DNA of 32,471 nt from Deltaproteobacteria bacterium (GCA_030646755.1 JAUSKU010000085.1:1-32471), one strand, 5' to 3'. Counted from the first letter of the stretch, positions 24,639 through 31,833 are shown. Notes: generated from the letters alone by a model not told the origin. Numbers and translations are program-made.

Positions 24639-25181
24639 TTATACCACCGGCTCTATCAGCCCGTAGTTCCCGTCTTTTCTTTTATATATGACGTTAATCT
24701 TTTCGGTGCCGGCATTAGTAAAGACCAGGAAGTTGTTGTGGAGAAGGTCGATCTGCATGGCAGCCTCCTCCAGGGTCATAGGCTTTACAGTATAGTCCTC
24801 AACCTTTATTATCCGGGGCTCCATCTCCTCCTCAATGCTCTCCGGGGCGATTATGCTTGCCGTTGCTGCTCTGGCAGGGATCTTATGAAGGGGCCTCTTA
24901 CCGAGTATCTTGTCCTTATACTTCTTTACCTGCCTCTCCATCTTTTCCACAACAAGGTCTATGGCCGAATACATGTCCTCCCTTGTCTCGTGGCCATTTA
25001 TGGTAACCCCGCTGGCATTCATGGTCACTTCAGCTGTATGCCTGTTTTTCTCAACAGAAAGGATGACGTGGGCATCCAGAATGCTGTCCAGATATTTACT
25101 CAACCTGCCAACCTTATCCTTTGCGTAAGCCTCTAAGGCATCAGAGTGCTCCATATGCCTGAACGTAACTATAATATCCAT
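24639..25181 (-). CDS. hpf: Ribosome hibernation-promoting factor, long form
   Basis: 180 residues from ATG 25179-25181 (MDIIVTFRHMEHSDALEAY), with GGAGG 7 nt upstream. The frame is open 21 codons further, but the promoter lies within that stretch, ruling the longer form out. The N-terminal domain (1-100) binds the 30S subunit. The C-terminal domain (about 120-180, VKPMTLEEAAMQIDLL and VIYKRKDGNYGLIEP) is the dimerising part of long HPF that forms 100S ribosomes. First gene of hpf-ptsN-hprK-rapZ. Confidence 0.94.
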   Translation of the reverse strand: MDIIVTFRHMEHSDALEAYAKDKVGRLSKYLDSILDAHVILSVEKNRHTAEVTMNASGVTINGHETREDMYSAIDLVVEKMERQVKKYKDKILGKRPLHKIPARAATASIIAPESIEEEMEPRIIKVEDYTVKPMTLEEAAMQIDLLHNNFLVFTNAGTEKINVIYKRKDGNYGLIEPVV

Positions 25182-25215
25182 CCCTTTCCCTCCATTAAGA
25201 ATTAGAAACTCTGGT

Positions 25216-25244
25216 ATTTTAAACTCCGCATCAAACCCTGTCAA
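25216..25244 (-). promoter_or_regulatory. Sigma-70 promoter of the hpf operon
   Basis: On the minus strand TTGACA (25239-25244), a 17-bp spacer and TAAAAT (25216-25221), 34 bp upstream of the hpf ATG. Near consensus; it decides the hpf start. Confidence 0.75.
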
Positions 25245-25290
25245 GTCTTTAAAAGCCCTATTTGGATTTAGTTGTAATTAAAGCAATATT

Positions 25291-25320
25291 TTGATACTCT
25301 TCGTTTATTCCGTATATAAT
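25291..25320 (+). promoter_or_regulatory. Sigma-70 promoter of the exonuclease gene
   Basis: TTGATA (25291-25296), an 18-bp spacer and TATAAT (25315-25320), about 40 bp before the ATG. It is divergent from the hpf promoter with under 50 bp between the -35 boxes. Confidence 0.7.
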
Positions 25321-25361
25321 TTGGAACTTTTTGTTTCATCTTCAGAGGTTAGAGGTCAGAG

Positions 25362-25901
25362 ATGCCGTACAAATCCGCCAAATGCAGCGTTGTCCTGGAT
25401 GTGGAAACCACAGGCCTTTCACCCTCAAGGGGAGACCGGGTAATCGAGGTCGGCGCGGTCGCCATCGAGGATGGTGAAATAATCTCCGAATTCGATACCC
25501 TGATCTATATCGAGAAAAAGATCCCCTGGCACGCCCAGCGGGTTCACGGCATCACTGACGCCATGCTGCTCGGCAAACCTCCATCCGAAGAGGTCTTTCC
25601 TGAACTGCACCAGTTCATCTCCGGCAGCGCCATTATTGCCCACAACGCAAGGTTTGACATAGGCTTCCTCAAGCATGAATTCCATTGCATAGGCGTCCCC
25701 TTCAATCCTGAATATCACTGCACCCTTGAAATGAGCCGAAGGCTCTTCCCTAAACTGACTAATCATAAACTGGAGACCGTTTATAGACACCTCTGCGGGG
25801 ATTTACCTCACAATATAAACGGGCACAGAGCGCTTGACGATGCAAGGCTTGCTGCGAGGGTGTGGATGGAGATGGTAAAAGAATATGGTTCCAACGGTTG
25901 A
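25362..25901 (+). CDS. DnaQ-like 3'-5' exonuclease (DEDDh)
   Basis: 179 residues. The three exonuclease motifs are intact: VLDVETTG (Exo I), [11 protein letters not shown] (Exo II) and [14 protein letters not shown] (Exo III with the His and Asp), so it is a DEDDh nuclease of the pol III epsilon superfamily. Its length and [22 protein letters not shown] stretches fit stand-alone epsilon-like proteins rather than a pol III subunit with a C-terminal tail, so I avoid the symbol dnaQ. AGAGGT lies 5 nt before the ATG in a short AGAGGT repeat. The last codons run into a CGGTTG repeat, so the natural C-terminus may have been trimmed or changed. Confidence 0.9.
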   Translation: MPYKSAKCSVVLDVETTGLSPSRGDRVIEVGAVAIEDGEIISEFDTLIYIEKKIPWHAQRVHGITDAMLLGKPPSEEVFPELHQFISGSAIIAHNARFDIGFLKHEFHCIGVPFNPEYHCTLEMSRRLFPKLTNHKLETVYRHLCGDLPHNINGHRALDDARLAARVWMEMVKEYGSNG

Positions 25902-26091
25902 ACCGGTTGCATCGGTTGGAACAGTTTCATCTACTTGTCCGCGACCACGGCTTTGCTCTGCGAGCGAAGACCGCGAGGAGATGAAAAGGCTGGCTCCGCC
26001 TCAACCACGGCATGTTGATAAGATAGGTCGCAACGATTCATGCCCATGCGGAAGCGGGAAGAAGTATAAGAAGTGCTGCGGGATGAATTGA
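25885..26091 (+). CDS. Small SEC-C zinc-motif protein
   Basis: The last 23 residues, [19 protein letters not shown] plus MN, are a textbook SEC-C zinc-binding motif (CxCx8CC), as at the SecA C-terminus. The start is unclear. The ATG at 25885 overlaps the exonuclease end and would include repeat-derived sequence; the ATG at 25981 (36 residues, [16 protein letters not shown]) has GAGGAG directly against it, too close for a normal site. It could be a real tiny protein, or the severed SEC-C tail of the exonuclease separated by the repeat at 25888-25922. Confidence 0.5.
   Translation: MVPTVEPVASVGTVSSTCPRPRLCSASEDREEMKRLAPPQPRHVDKIGRNDSCPCGSGKKYKKCCGMN
25888..25922. repeat. Inverted repeat with CGGTTG tandem units at the exonuclease 3' end
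   Basis: GTTCCAAC (25888-25895) and GTTGGAAC (25915-25922) are perfect complements; CGGTTG occurs three times between and around them. It spans the stop codon of the exonuclease. Confidence 0.6.
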
Positions 26092-26116
26092 GTTGCCAAA
26101 AATCAGGATATAACCA

Positions 26117-29100
26117 ATGCTCTTAGGCGTAGTGGATAACGTTAAATCATGGCCTGAACTCGAAACCGCAATAGCGTCCCTTTCTTCCGAGCAGGAAAGA
26201 GGGGAGGCCTTTGAACAGTTTTGCAAGGCCTTTTTCGTGCTTGACCCTGTCTTCCAGTTCAAGGAGGTCTATCGGCAAAAAGAGATTCCTCCGTCCATCC
26301 TTGAGCAGCTTGGATATCCCGGCAGACAGGATATAGGGATTGACGGCTTGGCTGTTACTGTGGAAGGAAAGCTCTTCGCCTATCAGGCTAAATTCAGAAG
26401 CGACAGGGACAACACCCCAACGCTTAGGGAACTGTCAACGTTCTTCACCGTATCAGACAGGGCAGACTGGCGGATAACCATAACCAATGCAAACACCCTA
26501 CCTCACGCAATAAATGATCGGACCAAACAGAGCCGCATCCTTGCAGACCGCTTTGACCAGCTTGACGCCGATTTCTTCGACCGCCTCAGAATATATCTCA
26601 AAGAACAGCGCGTTTCATCACCCGCGATAAAGGCGCCGCACAAGACACAGCAGGAGGCCATTGATGCGGCATTGGTCCATTTTAAGGATCAAAGCCGGGG
26701 ACAATTGATACTCCCATGCGGAGCTGGTAAGACCCTTGCCGCAATGTGGATTGCTGAAAAGTCCGGTAGCTCCCGCATACTCGTACTGGTTCCAAGCCTT
26801 TCCCTTTTAAGCCAGACATTGAGGGAATGGGCGGTAAACACCTCTATCAAGCCGTTCCGTTATCTCTGTCTGTGCAGTGATACAACCGTTGACCTTGGAA
26901 ATGACGCACCTATAGAACACCGCTACGAGTTGGACGTCCCCGTAACAACCGATGTTGAAAAGGTGGCTGAGTTCCTTGCCAATAACGATTCCGAAACCTA
27001 TGTCCTTTTCTCTACCTACCAATCAAGCAAAGTCCTTTCTGAAGCGACCTTAAAGACAGGCACAGTATTTGATATTGCGATATTCGATGAGGCCCACCGC
27101 ACGACAGGGACAGATGTCAGCGGATGGGGTCTTGCGCTGAGGGATGAAAAGATTCCCATCAAAAACAGAATCTTTATGACAGCCACTCCTCGGATATACG
27201 CCCCGCATATCACCAGGAAGGCGAAAGAGGAAGACATCCTTATATGCAGCATGGACGACACCACCATATACGGCAGGCCGATTTACGAGATGACCTTCGG
27301 GGAAGCGATAGAAAGAGGGCATATCACCGATTATAAGATCGTGGTCATCTGCGTTACAGACTCCGAGGTCAGGGAAATCATCCAGAGTGGCGGCAGAGTT
27401 ATCACGGATGATGAGCACGAATGGGATGCAAAGGCGTTTGCAAAGCGTGTGGCCCTTATCAAAGGGATGAAGGCATACGGATTGAAAAAGGTCTTCACGT
27501 TCCACGCCAGGGTAAACGGGGCAAAGGCATTTACAGACACAAAGACACCCTACGGAATCGGTCAGGTTTTCAAGATGCTTGAAAATACACCTAACCAGAA
27601 CTCCTTCGAAACCGTTCGTCCTGAGCCTGTCGAAGGAGAGAACGACTCTCATGACATGCATCTCTCACAAGGGGCGAGGGAGCACGCTTTTATCTCCCCT
27701 CCCCTGGCGGGAGGGGATGAAGGGGAGGGGGTAAAAGGAAAAGTAAAGTTTTTCCACGTCAACGGCACGATGTCTTCAGGTGTAAGAAACAGCATCATGA
27801 AAGAGTTCAAAGAGGCGGAGATAGGCATAATGAGCAACGCCCGCTGCCTGACGGAAGGAGTGGATGTTCCGGCTGTTGACACGGTTGCCTTCATAGACCC
27901 GAAGAAGAGCCTCATTGATATAGTCCAGGCCACAGGCAGGGCGATGAGAAAGGCGGAGTGGAAGGAGAGGGGTTATATATTCATCCCGGTTGTGGTTGGG
28001 GAAGATGCCAATCCAGATGAGATTATAGAGAGTTCTGATTTTGCCACTGTGTGGGAAGTCCTTCAGGCAATGGTTGACCAGGACCAACGATTACAAAGCG
28101 TAGTTTCCAAATTGCGGGTATTGCAAGGGAAGGGAGAAGTGGGAACAAAGGCATGGGAGGATACCATGTCTGAATACAGCGAAAAGCTTGAATTTCATAA
28201 CATCAGCAAGAAAATAGATAAAACAGTTTTTATTGCAAAGTTGAAAACCAAAACGATAGAGGTCGTTGCAAGGTCATGGGATTTCTGGTACGGGCTGACT
28301 CTAAGATATAAAGAAGAATTTGGAAGCCCAAATGTTCCCTCTGATTATAAAACACCGGAGGGACACTCGCTTGGATACTGGCAGACTCACCAAAGGAGGC
28401 ATTATAGAAATGGTAAGTTGCGGCCAGCAAGAATACAAAAGCTCGAAGATGTCGGCTTTATTTGGAATCCATTAGGCGACCCATTTGAGAAGGGATATGA
28501 TGAGACTTTGAAATTTAAATCCCAGTTTGGGGATGCAAATGCTCCAAAGAGATATAAAACAGAAGATGGCTTTAATCTTGGGAACTGGCAAATACTACAA
28601 CGGCAAAATTACAAGAATGGCTCTTTGTCAAATGAAAGAATTCAAAAGCTGCAAGAAATAGGTTTTTTATGGCAGATTAGAAGTAGAAAACCGGTTAAAA
28701 ATAATGTGGCAGATAGTTTCAAAGAACAAAGATCTACCGGTATCAATAGTATGGCTAATAAAGTATATCGCGAAACTTTATTGTTCAAGGCAAAATATGG
28801 AGTAGCGAATGCACCATCGGAGTATAAGACAAGGAACGGCTTCTCTCTCGGTCTTATGCAAGATGGAGTGAGGCATGCCTTTAAAAGCGGTGCACTGGAC
28901 TCACAGAATGCAGATATACTAAGATCGATTGGGCTTAACCTCGAAGAAACGACTTCTATATCTCTATCGGAGTTTGAGCAGCAAGCATTTGAAAAGGGCT
29001 ATCAAGAAACACTCAGATATAGGAAAGAGCATGCCAGCTCTAATGTTGCGATAGCTTATAAGACAATAGAGGGTTATAGGCTTGGAGAGTGGCAAAATGA

Positions 29101-30268
29101 TATAAAGAAAGCATACCACAATGGAAGGTTAACAAATGAGCGGATTCAGAAGCTTGAGGATATTGGCTTTGAATGGCATTTAAAGATTATAGAGCCAAAA
29201 GGGACACTGCACGAAGATGATTTTGAGAAGGGTTTTAGGGAGACATTACTTTATACAAAATATTTCGGTGATGCCAATGCACCTCTAACATATAGAACAC
29301 AGGACGGATATCCGCTTGGTGTGTGGCAATATGAATTAAAAAAACAGCGTAGAAAAGGGAAGCTAACCGCTTTTAGGGTTCGGCGGCTTAAAGGGATCGG
29401 ATTAAATATAGATTTAGATAGCTTTGAAGAAGGCCTTTGCGAGACGTTAATATACAAAGACCAATTTGGCGATGTTAACGCACCTCTAAAATATAAGACA
29501 CCTGAAGGCTATAAGCTTGGAGAATGGCAAAACGCACAAATTGAAGCTTATAAAGAGGGAACATTAGTCCCAAATAAGATTAACGGATTGGAAAAAATAG
29601 GATTTATTTGGGACCTGTATGATGCAGCTTTTGAGAAGGGTATTAAGTTTTCGTTGAAATATAAAGAGCAATTCGGGGATGTCAATACGCCTGTTAAATA
29701 TAATACGCCACAAGGCTATAACCTTGGACAATGGCAAAGTGCACAGAGATTAGCCTACAAGAAAGGTAAGTTAACTCAGGATAAAATAAATAGGTTGGAA
29801 GGTTTGAAATTTAGATGGGATTTACATGAGGTAGCTTTTGAGAAGGGGCTTCTGGCTTCAGTGAAATATAAAAAACAATTTGGATATGTTAATGTACCTG
29901 TTGAATACAAGCCTTCCGACGGCTACAATCTTAAACAATGGCAAAATACGCAGAGAGTGGCCTATAAAAAGGGGCAGTTGTCGGAGGATAGAGTTAGACA
30001 GTTGGAAGAAATAGGGTTTAAATGGGTTTTACATTGGGATATGGATGAGGAAGTTTTTCAGAAGAGTATCAAGTTTTCGTTGAAATATAAAGAACGCTTC
30101 GGGGATGTCAATACTCCCATTACTTATAGAACACCACAAGGTCATAGTCTTGGACGATGGCAAAATGCGCAGAGAGCGGCTTATAAACAAGGTAGGTTGC
30201 CCGCTGATAAGATAAAAAGGTTAGAGGAGATAGGGTTTAGGTGGGATTTTAAAGGCAGAGGCAGCTAA
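26117..30268 (+). CDS. Mrr-like nuclease / SF2 helicase with nine C-terminal HA repeats; candidate defence protein
   Basis: 1383 residues. The N-terminal part (about 20-160) looks like a PD-(D/E)xK restriction-type nuclease: Glu33 in AFEQF, Asp76 in IGIDG, Gln90-Ala-Lys92 in AYQAKF. The helicase follows: Walker A GAGKT (202-206), DEAH (324-327), motif III TATPR (355-359), motif VI QATGRAMRK (604-612). Residues about 496-541 are repeat-derived insert inside the second RecA domain. From residue 721 come nine tandem helicase-associated (HA, PF03457-type) repeats of about 65 residues, each near F..G...L.YK..FG..N.P..Y...G..LG.WQ...R. No methyltransferase is adjacent. A nuclease-helicase without a modifying partner suggests a stand-alone restriction or antiphage factor; that is inference. 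The start may instead be GTG at 26132. Confidence 0.88.
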   Translation: MLLGVVDNVKSWPELETAIASLSSEQERGEAFEQFCKAFFVLDPVFQFKEVYRQKEIPPSILEQLGYPGRQDIGIDGLAVTVEGKLFAYQAKFRSDRDNTPTLRELSTFFTVSDRADWRITITNANTLPHAINDRTKQSRILADRFDQLDADFFDRLRIYLKEQRVSSPAIKAPHKTQQEAIDAALVHFKDQSRGQLILPCGAGKTLAAMWIAEKSGSSRILVLVPSLSLLSQTLREWAVNTSIKPFRYLCLCSDTTVDLGNDAPIEHRYELDVPVTTDVEKVAEFLANNDSETYVLFSTYQSSKVLSEATLKTGTVFDIAIFDEAHRTTGTDVSGWGLALRDEKIPIKNRIFMTATPRIYAPHITRKAKEEDILICSMDDTTIYGRPIYEMTFGEAIERGHITDYKIVVICVTDSEVREIIQSGGRVITDDEHEWDAKAFAKRVALIKGMKAYGLKKVFTFHARVNGAKAFTDTKTPYGIGQVFKMLENTPNQNSFETVRPEPVEGENDSHDMHLSQGAREHAFISPPLAGGDEGEGVKGKVKFFHVNGTMSSGVRNSIMKEFKEAEIGIMSNARCLTEGVDVPAVDTVAFIDPKKSLIDIVQATGRAMRKAEWKERGYIFIPVVVGEDANPDEIIESSDFATVWEVLQAMVDQDQRLQSVVSKLRVLQGKGEVGTKAWEDTMSEYSEKLEFHNISKKIDKTVFIAKLKTKTIEVVARSWDFWYGLTLRYKEEFGSPNVPSDYKTPEGHSLGYWQTHQRRHYRNGKLRPARIQKLEDVGFIWNPLGDPFEKGYDETLKFKSQFGDANAPKRYKTEDGFNLGNWQILQRQNYKNGSLSNERIQKLQEIGFLWQIRSRKPVKNNVADSFKEQRSTGINSMANKVYRETLLFKAKYGVANAPSEYKTRNGFSLGLMQDGVRHAFKSGALDSQNADILRSIGLNLEETTSISLSEFEQQAFEKGYQETLRYRKEHASSNVAIAYKTIEGYRLGEWQNDIKKAYHNGRLTNERIQKLEDIGFEWHLKIIEPKGTLHEDDFEKGFRETLLYTKYFGDANAPLTYRTQDGYPLGVWQYELKKQRRKGKLTAFRVRRLKGIGLNIDLDSFEEGLCETLIYKDQFGDVNAPLKYKTPEGYKLGEWQNAQIEAYKEGTLVPNKINGLEKIGFIWDLYDAAFEKGIKFSLKYKEQFGDVNTPVKYNTPQGYNLGQWQSAQRLAYKKGKLTQDKINRLEGLKFRWDLHEVAFEKGLLASVKYKKQFGYVNVPVEYKPSDGYNLKQWQNTQRVAYKKGQLSEDRVRQLEEIGFKWVLHWDMDEEVFQKSIKFSLKYKERFGDVNTPITYRTPQGHSLGRWQNAQRAAYKQGRLPADKIKRLEEIGFRWDFKGRGS
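27601..27643. repeat. Palindromic interspersed repeat inside the helicase gene
   Basis: CTCCTTCGA (27601-27609) pairs with TCGAAGGAG (27630-27638), and GTTC/GAAC ends lie at 27614 and 27643. It encodes FETVRPEPVEGEN, a peptide I recognise as the usual translation of the GTCCTGAGCCTGTCGAAGGA repeat common in many genomes. Confidence 0.75.
27692..27732. repeat. C/G-rich palindromic repeat inside the helicase gene
   Basis: Contains CTCCCCTCCC and GGGAGGGG arms and encodes SPPLAGGDEGEG. It is almost the reverse complement of 22181-22221 between rapZ and the IIA gene, so the same repeat family occurs in and between genes. Confidence 0.8.
28277..30256 (+). repeat. Nine tandem HA-domain coding repeats (about 195-200 bp each)
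   Basis: Unit starts share the wording FEKG...L.YK.QFGD.N.P. Unit 3 is degenerate (LGLMQDGVRHAF replaces LG.WQ..QR). Units 7 and 9 are nearly identical at the DNA level over tens of bases (e.g. AAGTTTTCGTTGAAATATAA at both), closer than either is to unit 8. The segment is visibly more AT-rich than the helicase part. Confidence 0.85.
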
Positions 30269-30324
30269 GGAATGGGAGGAGGCGAAGGTGAGGTTTGAAA
30301 GGGCATTACTTGGCTAAAAAAGAG

Positions 30325-30369
30325 AATGGGACAGGCGAAAGACAATGGCCCTGTCCCATTAAGGTTTTT
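30325..30369. terminator. Bidirectional intrinsic terminator
   Basis: AATGGGACAGG (30325-30335) pairs perfectly with CCTGTCCCATT (30350-30360), an 11-bp stem. On the plus strand AAGGTTTTT follows; on the minus strand CTCTTTTTT follows. It ends both the helicase gene and the convergent small-protein operon. Confidence 0.85.
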
Positions 30370-30378
30370 GTAATCTCA

Positions 30379-30516
30379 TTACTTCTTTTTCTTAGCCTTT
30401 GTTTGCGCTAAAGCAGACCCGGCAACACTTTTTGCTGCTTTGCCAGTACTCACGGATTTCAACACCTTGGAAGCGGTTGAAGCAACCTTCGGGCTGGTTG
30501 TTTTGCATTTCGACAT
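30379..30516 (-). CDS. Small Lys/Ala/Ser-rich protein of unknown function
   Basis: 45 residues from the ATG at 30514-30516 (MSKCKTTSPKVASTASKVLK), with AGGAGGTG 11 nt upstream; the frame extends further but only this start has a ribosome site. The sequence has a rhythm of VASTASKVLKSVS and AAKSVAGSALAQ and ends in a KKKK tail. It is basic, without hydrophobic segments, so probably cytosolic and possibly nucleic-acid binding. I have the impression that similar ASKVL...AGSALSQ small proteins occur widely as hypotheticals; not verified. Last gene of the three-gene operon. Confidence 0.65.
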   Translation of the reverse strand: MSKCKTTSPKVASTASKVLKSVSTGKAAKSVAGSALAQTKAKKKK

Positions 30517-30679
30517 AGGACAGTTCACCTCCTCTCGTATTTTTTTACTTTCCCCACACTTCGGCAGTTGCTGAATCATAAAAAGAAACCGCAAGCGGCC
30601 CATTTCTATGAACCGTAGCCATCTTATGCTGCTGTCTACCATATCCAAAAACTATCAAGCAGGGAATAATCTATCATAT

Positions 30680-31279
30680 CTAAATGTTCAGCCAGATATT
30701 TGCGATATAAGCCAGTTCCGCGTTTAAAGTCGCATCAAGTGTGGGTATCGGGACCGTTGGGGTAATTAGCTTAGCGTTCCTTATATCCAAAACAGCCATT
30801 TTTGTGTCTGAAGGACATCGACCATTTAAGGTTTTAGCCATCAAATGAGTAATAACATCAACTCTGTTTTTAGAAAGAGATTCAGCTTTAAAGTAAAGCT
30901 TAATAAGATGTTGACTGCCATTGATTTGTAAGCCCAACTCAGGATTAATACTTACTTCTACCCCGGATGAGGCATATAAACCAGACGGTGGGTCAAACCA
31001 AGTGAGTGTTTTGCGGCCCCACCAACTTCTGTAAGCAGTGACCAATGATGTATATGCATCATTTTTTTTCTGATCTGTTAGGCGTTCCAGAATACCTGAG
31101 AGGGCTGTTTTTGATTGATTTAAGCGATGTATGTCAACGATATGATCTCTTAAAGGCTTATAAAAGTCGAATGCCGGGTGATACGTTTCACGATGTTTGA
31201 TCTGGGAAACCTTTGTGGACTTAGGCAAGCCACTTGTGGAAACTACGTCTACAAAGTCTGTTAAAGATAGTCTGGGCAT
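30680..31279 (-). CDS. Conserved hypothetical protein, middle gene of a three-gene operon
   Basis: 199 residues from the ATG at 31277-31279 (MPRLSLTDFVDVVSTSGLPK), chosen because AAGGAGGT lies 5 nt upstream; an in-frame start seven codons earlier lacks one. No known fold recognised. Distinct stretches are AYRSWWGRKTLTWFDPP (about 82-98), GVEVSINPELGLQINGSQH, LIKLYFKAESLSKNRVDVIT and PTVPIPTLDATLNAELAYIA. There is no signal peptide or TM segment, so it is cytosolic. The well-formed conserved-looking blocks argue for a real folded protein. It is flanked by two very small genes on the same strand. Confidence 0.8.
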   Translation of the reverse strand: MPRLSLTDFVDVVSTSGLPKSTKVSQIKHRETYHPAFDFYKPLRDHIVDIHRLNQSKTALSGILERLTDQKKNDAYTSLVTAYRSWWGRKTLTWFDPPSGLYASSGVEVSINPELGLQINGSQHLIKLYFKAESLSKNRVDVITHLMAKTLNGRCPSDTKMAVLDIRNAKLITPTVPIPTLDATLNAELAYIANIWLNI

Positions 31280-31349
31280 TGAAACCTCCTTGTCCTTCAA
31301 GAAATTTGGGAAATCACTGTTTTCGTAATAGATGTTTTACTTCTGCTTC

Positions 31350-31568
31350 CTAATTCTTTTTCCCCAACCCGCTCTGAATCAAGTCATTAACCGATTCCAT
31401 ACCCGTCTTTTCAAGCAAAGTATCAAGATGCATGTCGCCCCGCACATCAAAGTCCAGACCATATTGATTTTCCAGAGTTTCCACATGCTTGTCTTCGCGC
31501 GTCTTGCGCAACTGCCCGTCTTCATTGCGTGAGCGATAACCTTTCATTCCTGGTGCATCTTGTGCCAT
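31350..31568 (-). CDS. Small conserved hypothetical protein, first gene of the operon
   Basis: 72 residues, starting MAQDAPGMKGYRSRNEDGQL, with GGAGGT 7 nt before the ATG. Charged and soluble; the middle reads LRKTREDKHVETLENQYGLD and the end reads VRGDMHLDTLLEKTGMESVN then DLIQSGLGKK. No family recognised. The small size, the leading position and the tightly overlaid promoter suggest a regulator or antitoxin-like partner of the 199-residue protein, but no HTH or toxin fold is evident. Confidence 0.75.
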   Translation of the reverse strand: MAQDAPGMKGYRSRNEDGQLRKTREDKHVETLENQYGLDFDVRGDMHLDTLLEKTGMESVNDLIQSGLGKKN

Positions 31569-31591
31569 AACCCTACCTCCTCTCCCGACAG

Positions 31592-31629
31592 GTTATCAAC
31601 AGGGTGCCTGTTGGATTGTTGTTGATAAC
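31592..31629 (-). promoter_or_regulatory. Long-spaced inverted repeat in the 5' leader of the three-gene operon
   Basis: GTTATCAACA (31592-31601) and TGTTGATAAC (31620-31629) are perfect complements 18 bp apart, between promoter and first gene. It could be a second operator or an RNA stem near the ribosome site. Confidence 0.6.
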
Positions 31630-31634
31630 TAATT

Positions 31635-31654
31635 AACCACAATATATTGTGGTT
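31635..31654. promoter_or_regulatory. Perfect 20-bp palindromic operator
   Basis: AACCACAATATATTGTGGTT reads identically on both strands and covers the -10 box of the operon promoter: a classic repressor operator layout. Confidence 0.8.
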
Positions 31655-31669
31655 GTGTGGAATTGTCAA
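31641..31669 (-). promoter_or_regulatory. Sigma-70 promoter of the three-gene small-protein operon
   Basis: On the minus strand TTGACA (31664-31669), a 17-bp spacer and TATATT (31641-31646). The -10 lies inside the palindrome at 31635-31654. Confidence 0.75.
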
Positions 31670-31734
31670 GATAAATTTTAAAAAGTTACAATCACTTCCC
31701 AAATGATCAGGCCTGTCTTATTGTTCCAGCCTTA

Positions 31735-31763
31735 TTGACTTATTTCTGCATTCAAAATATTAT
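31735..31763 (+). promoter_or_regulatory. Sigma-70 promoter for the small ORF and RAYT
   Basis: TTGACT (31735-31740), a 17-bp spacer and TATTAT (31758-31763) on the plus strand, about 70 bp before the GTG at 31834. Confidence 0.5.
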
Positions 31764-31833
31764 CCATCTCAATTATTGCGAGTGTTTTTTTTGAGGTGTA
31801 TTGTTCTTGTCCATACATTCTTAGGAGGATAGC

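Noticed and set aside
28277..30256. TAL- or PPR-like DNA/RNA code repeats
   Set aside because: Unit length near 65 residues and the LG.WQ...R pattern fit HA domains, not 33-35-residue helical repeats.
26117..30268. Type I HsdR or type III Res subunit of a restriction-modification system
   Set aside because: No HsdM, HsdS or Mod gene in the window, and the HA array is not a feature of those subunits.
31592..31629. Replication origin with DnaA boxes
   Set aside because: Only two imperfect boxes (TTATCAACA rather than TTATCCACA), no AT-rich unwinding region with further boxes, no dnaA or dnaN nearby.
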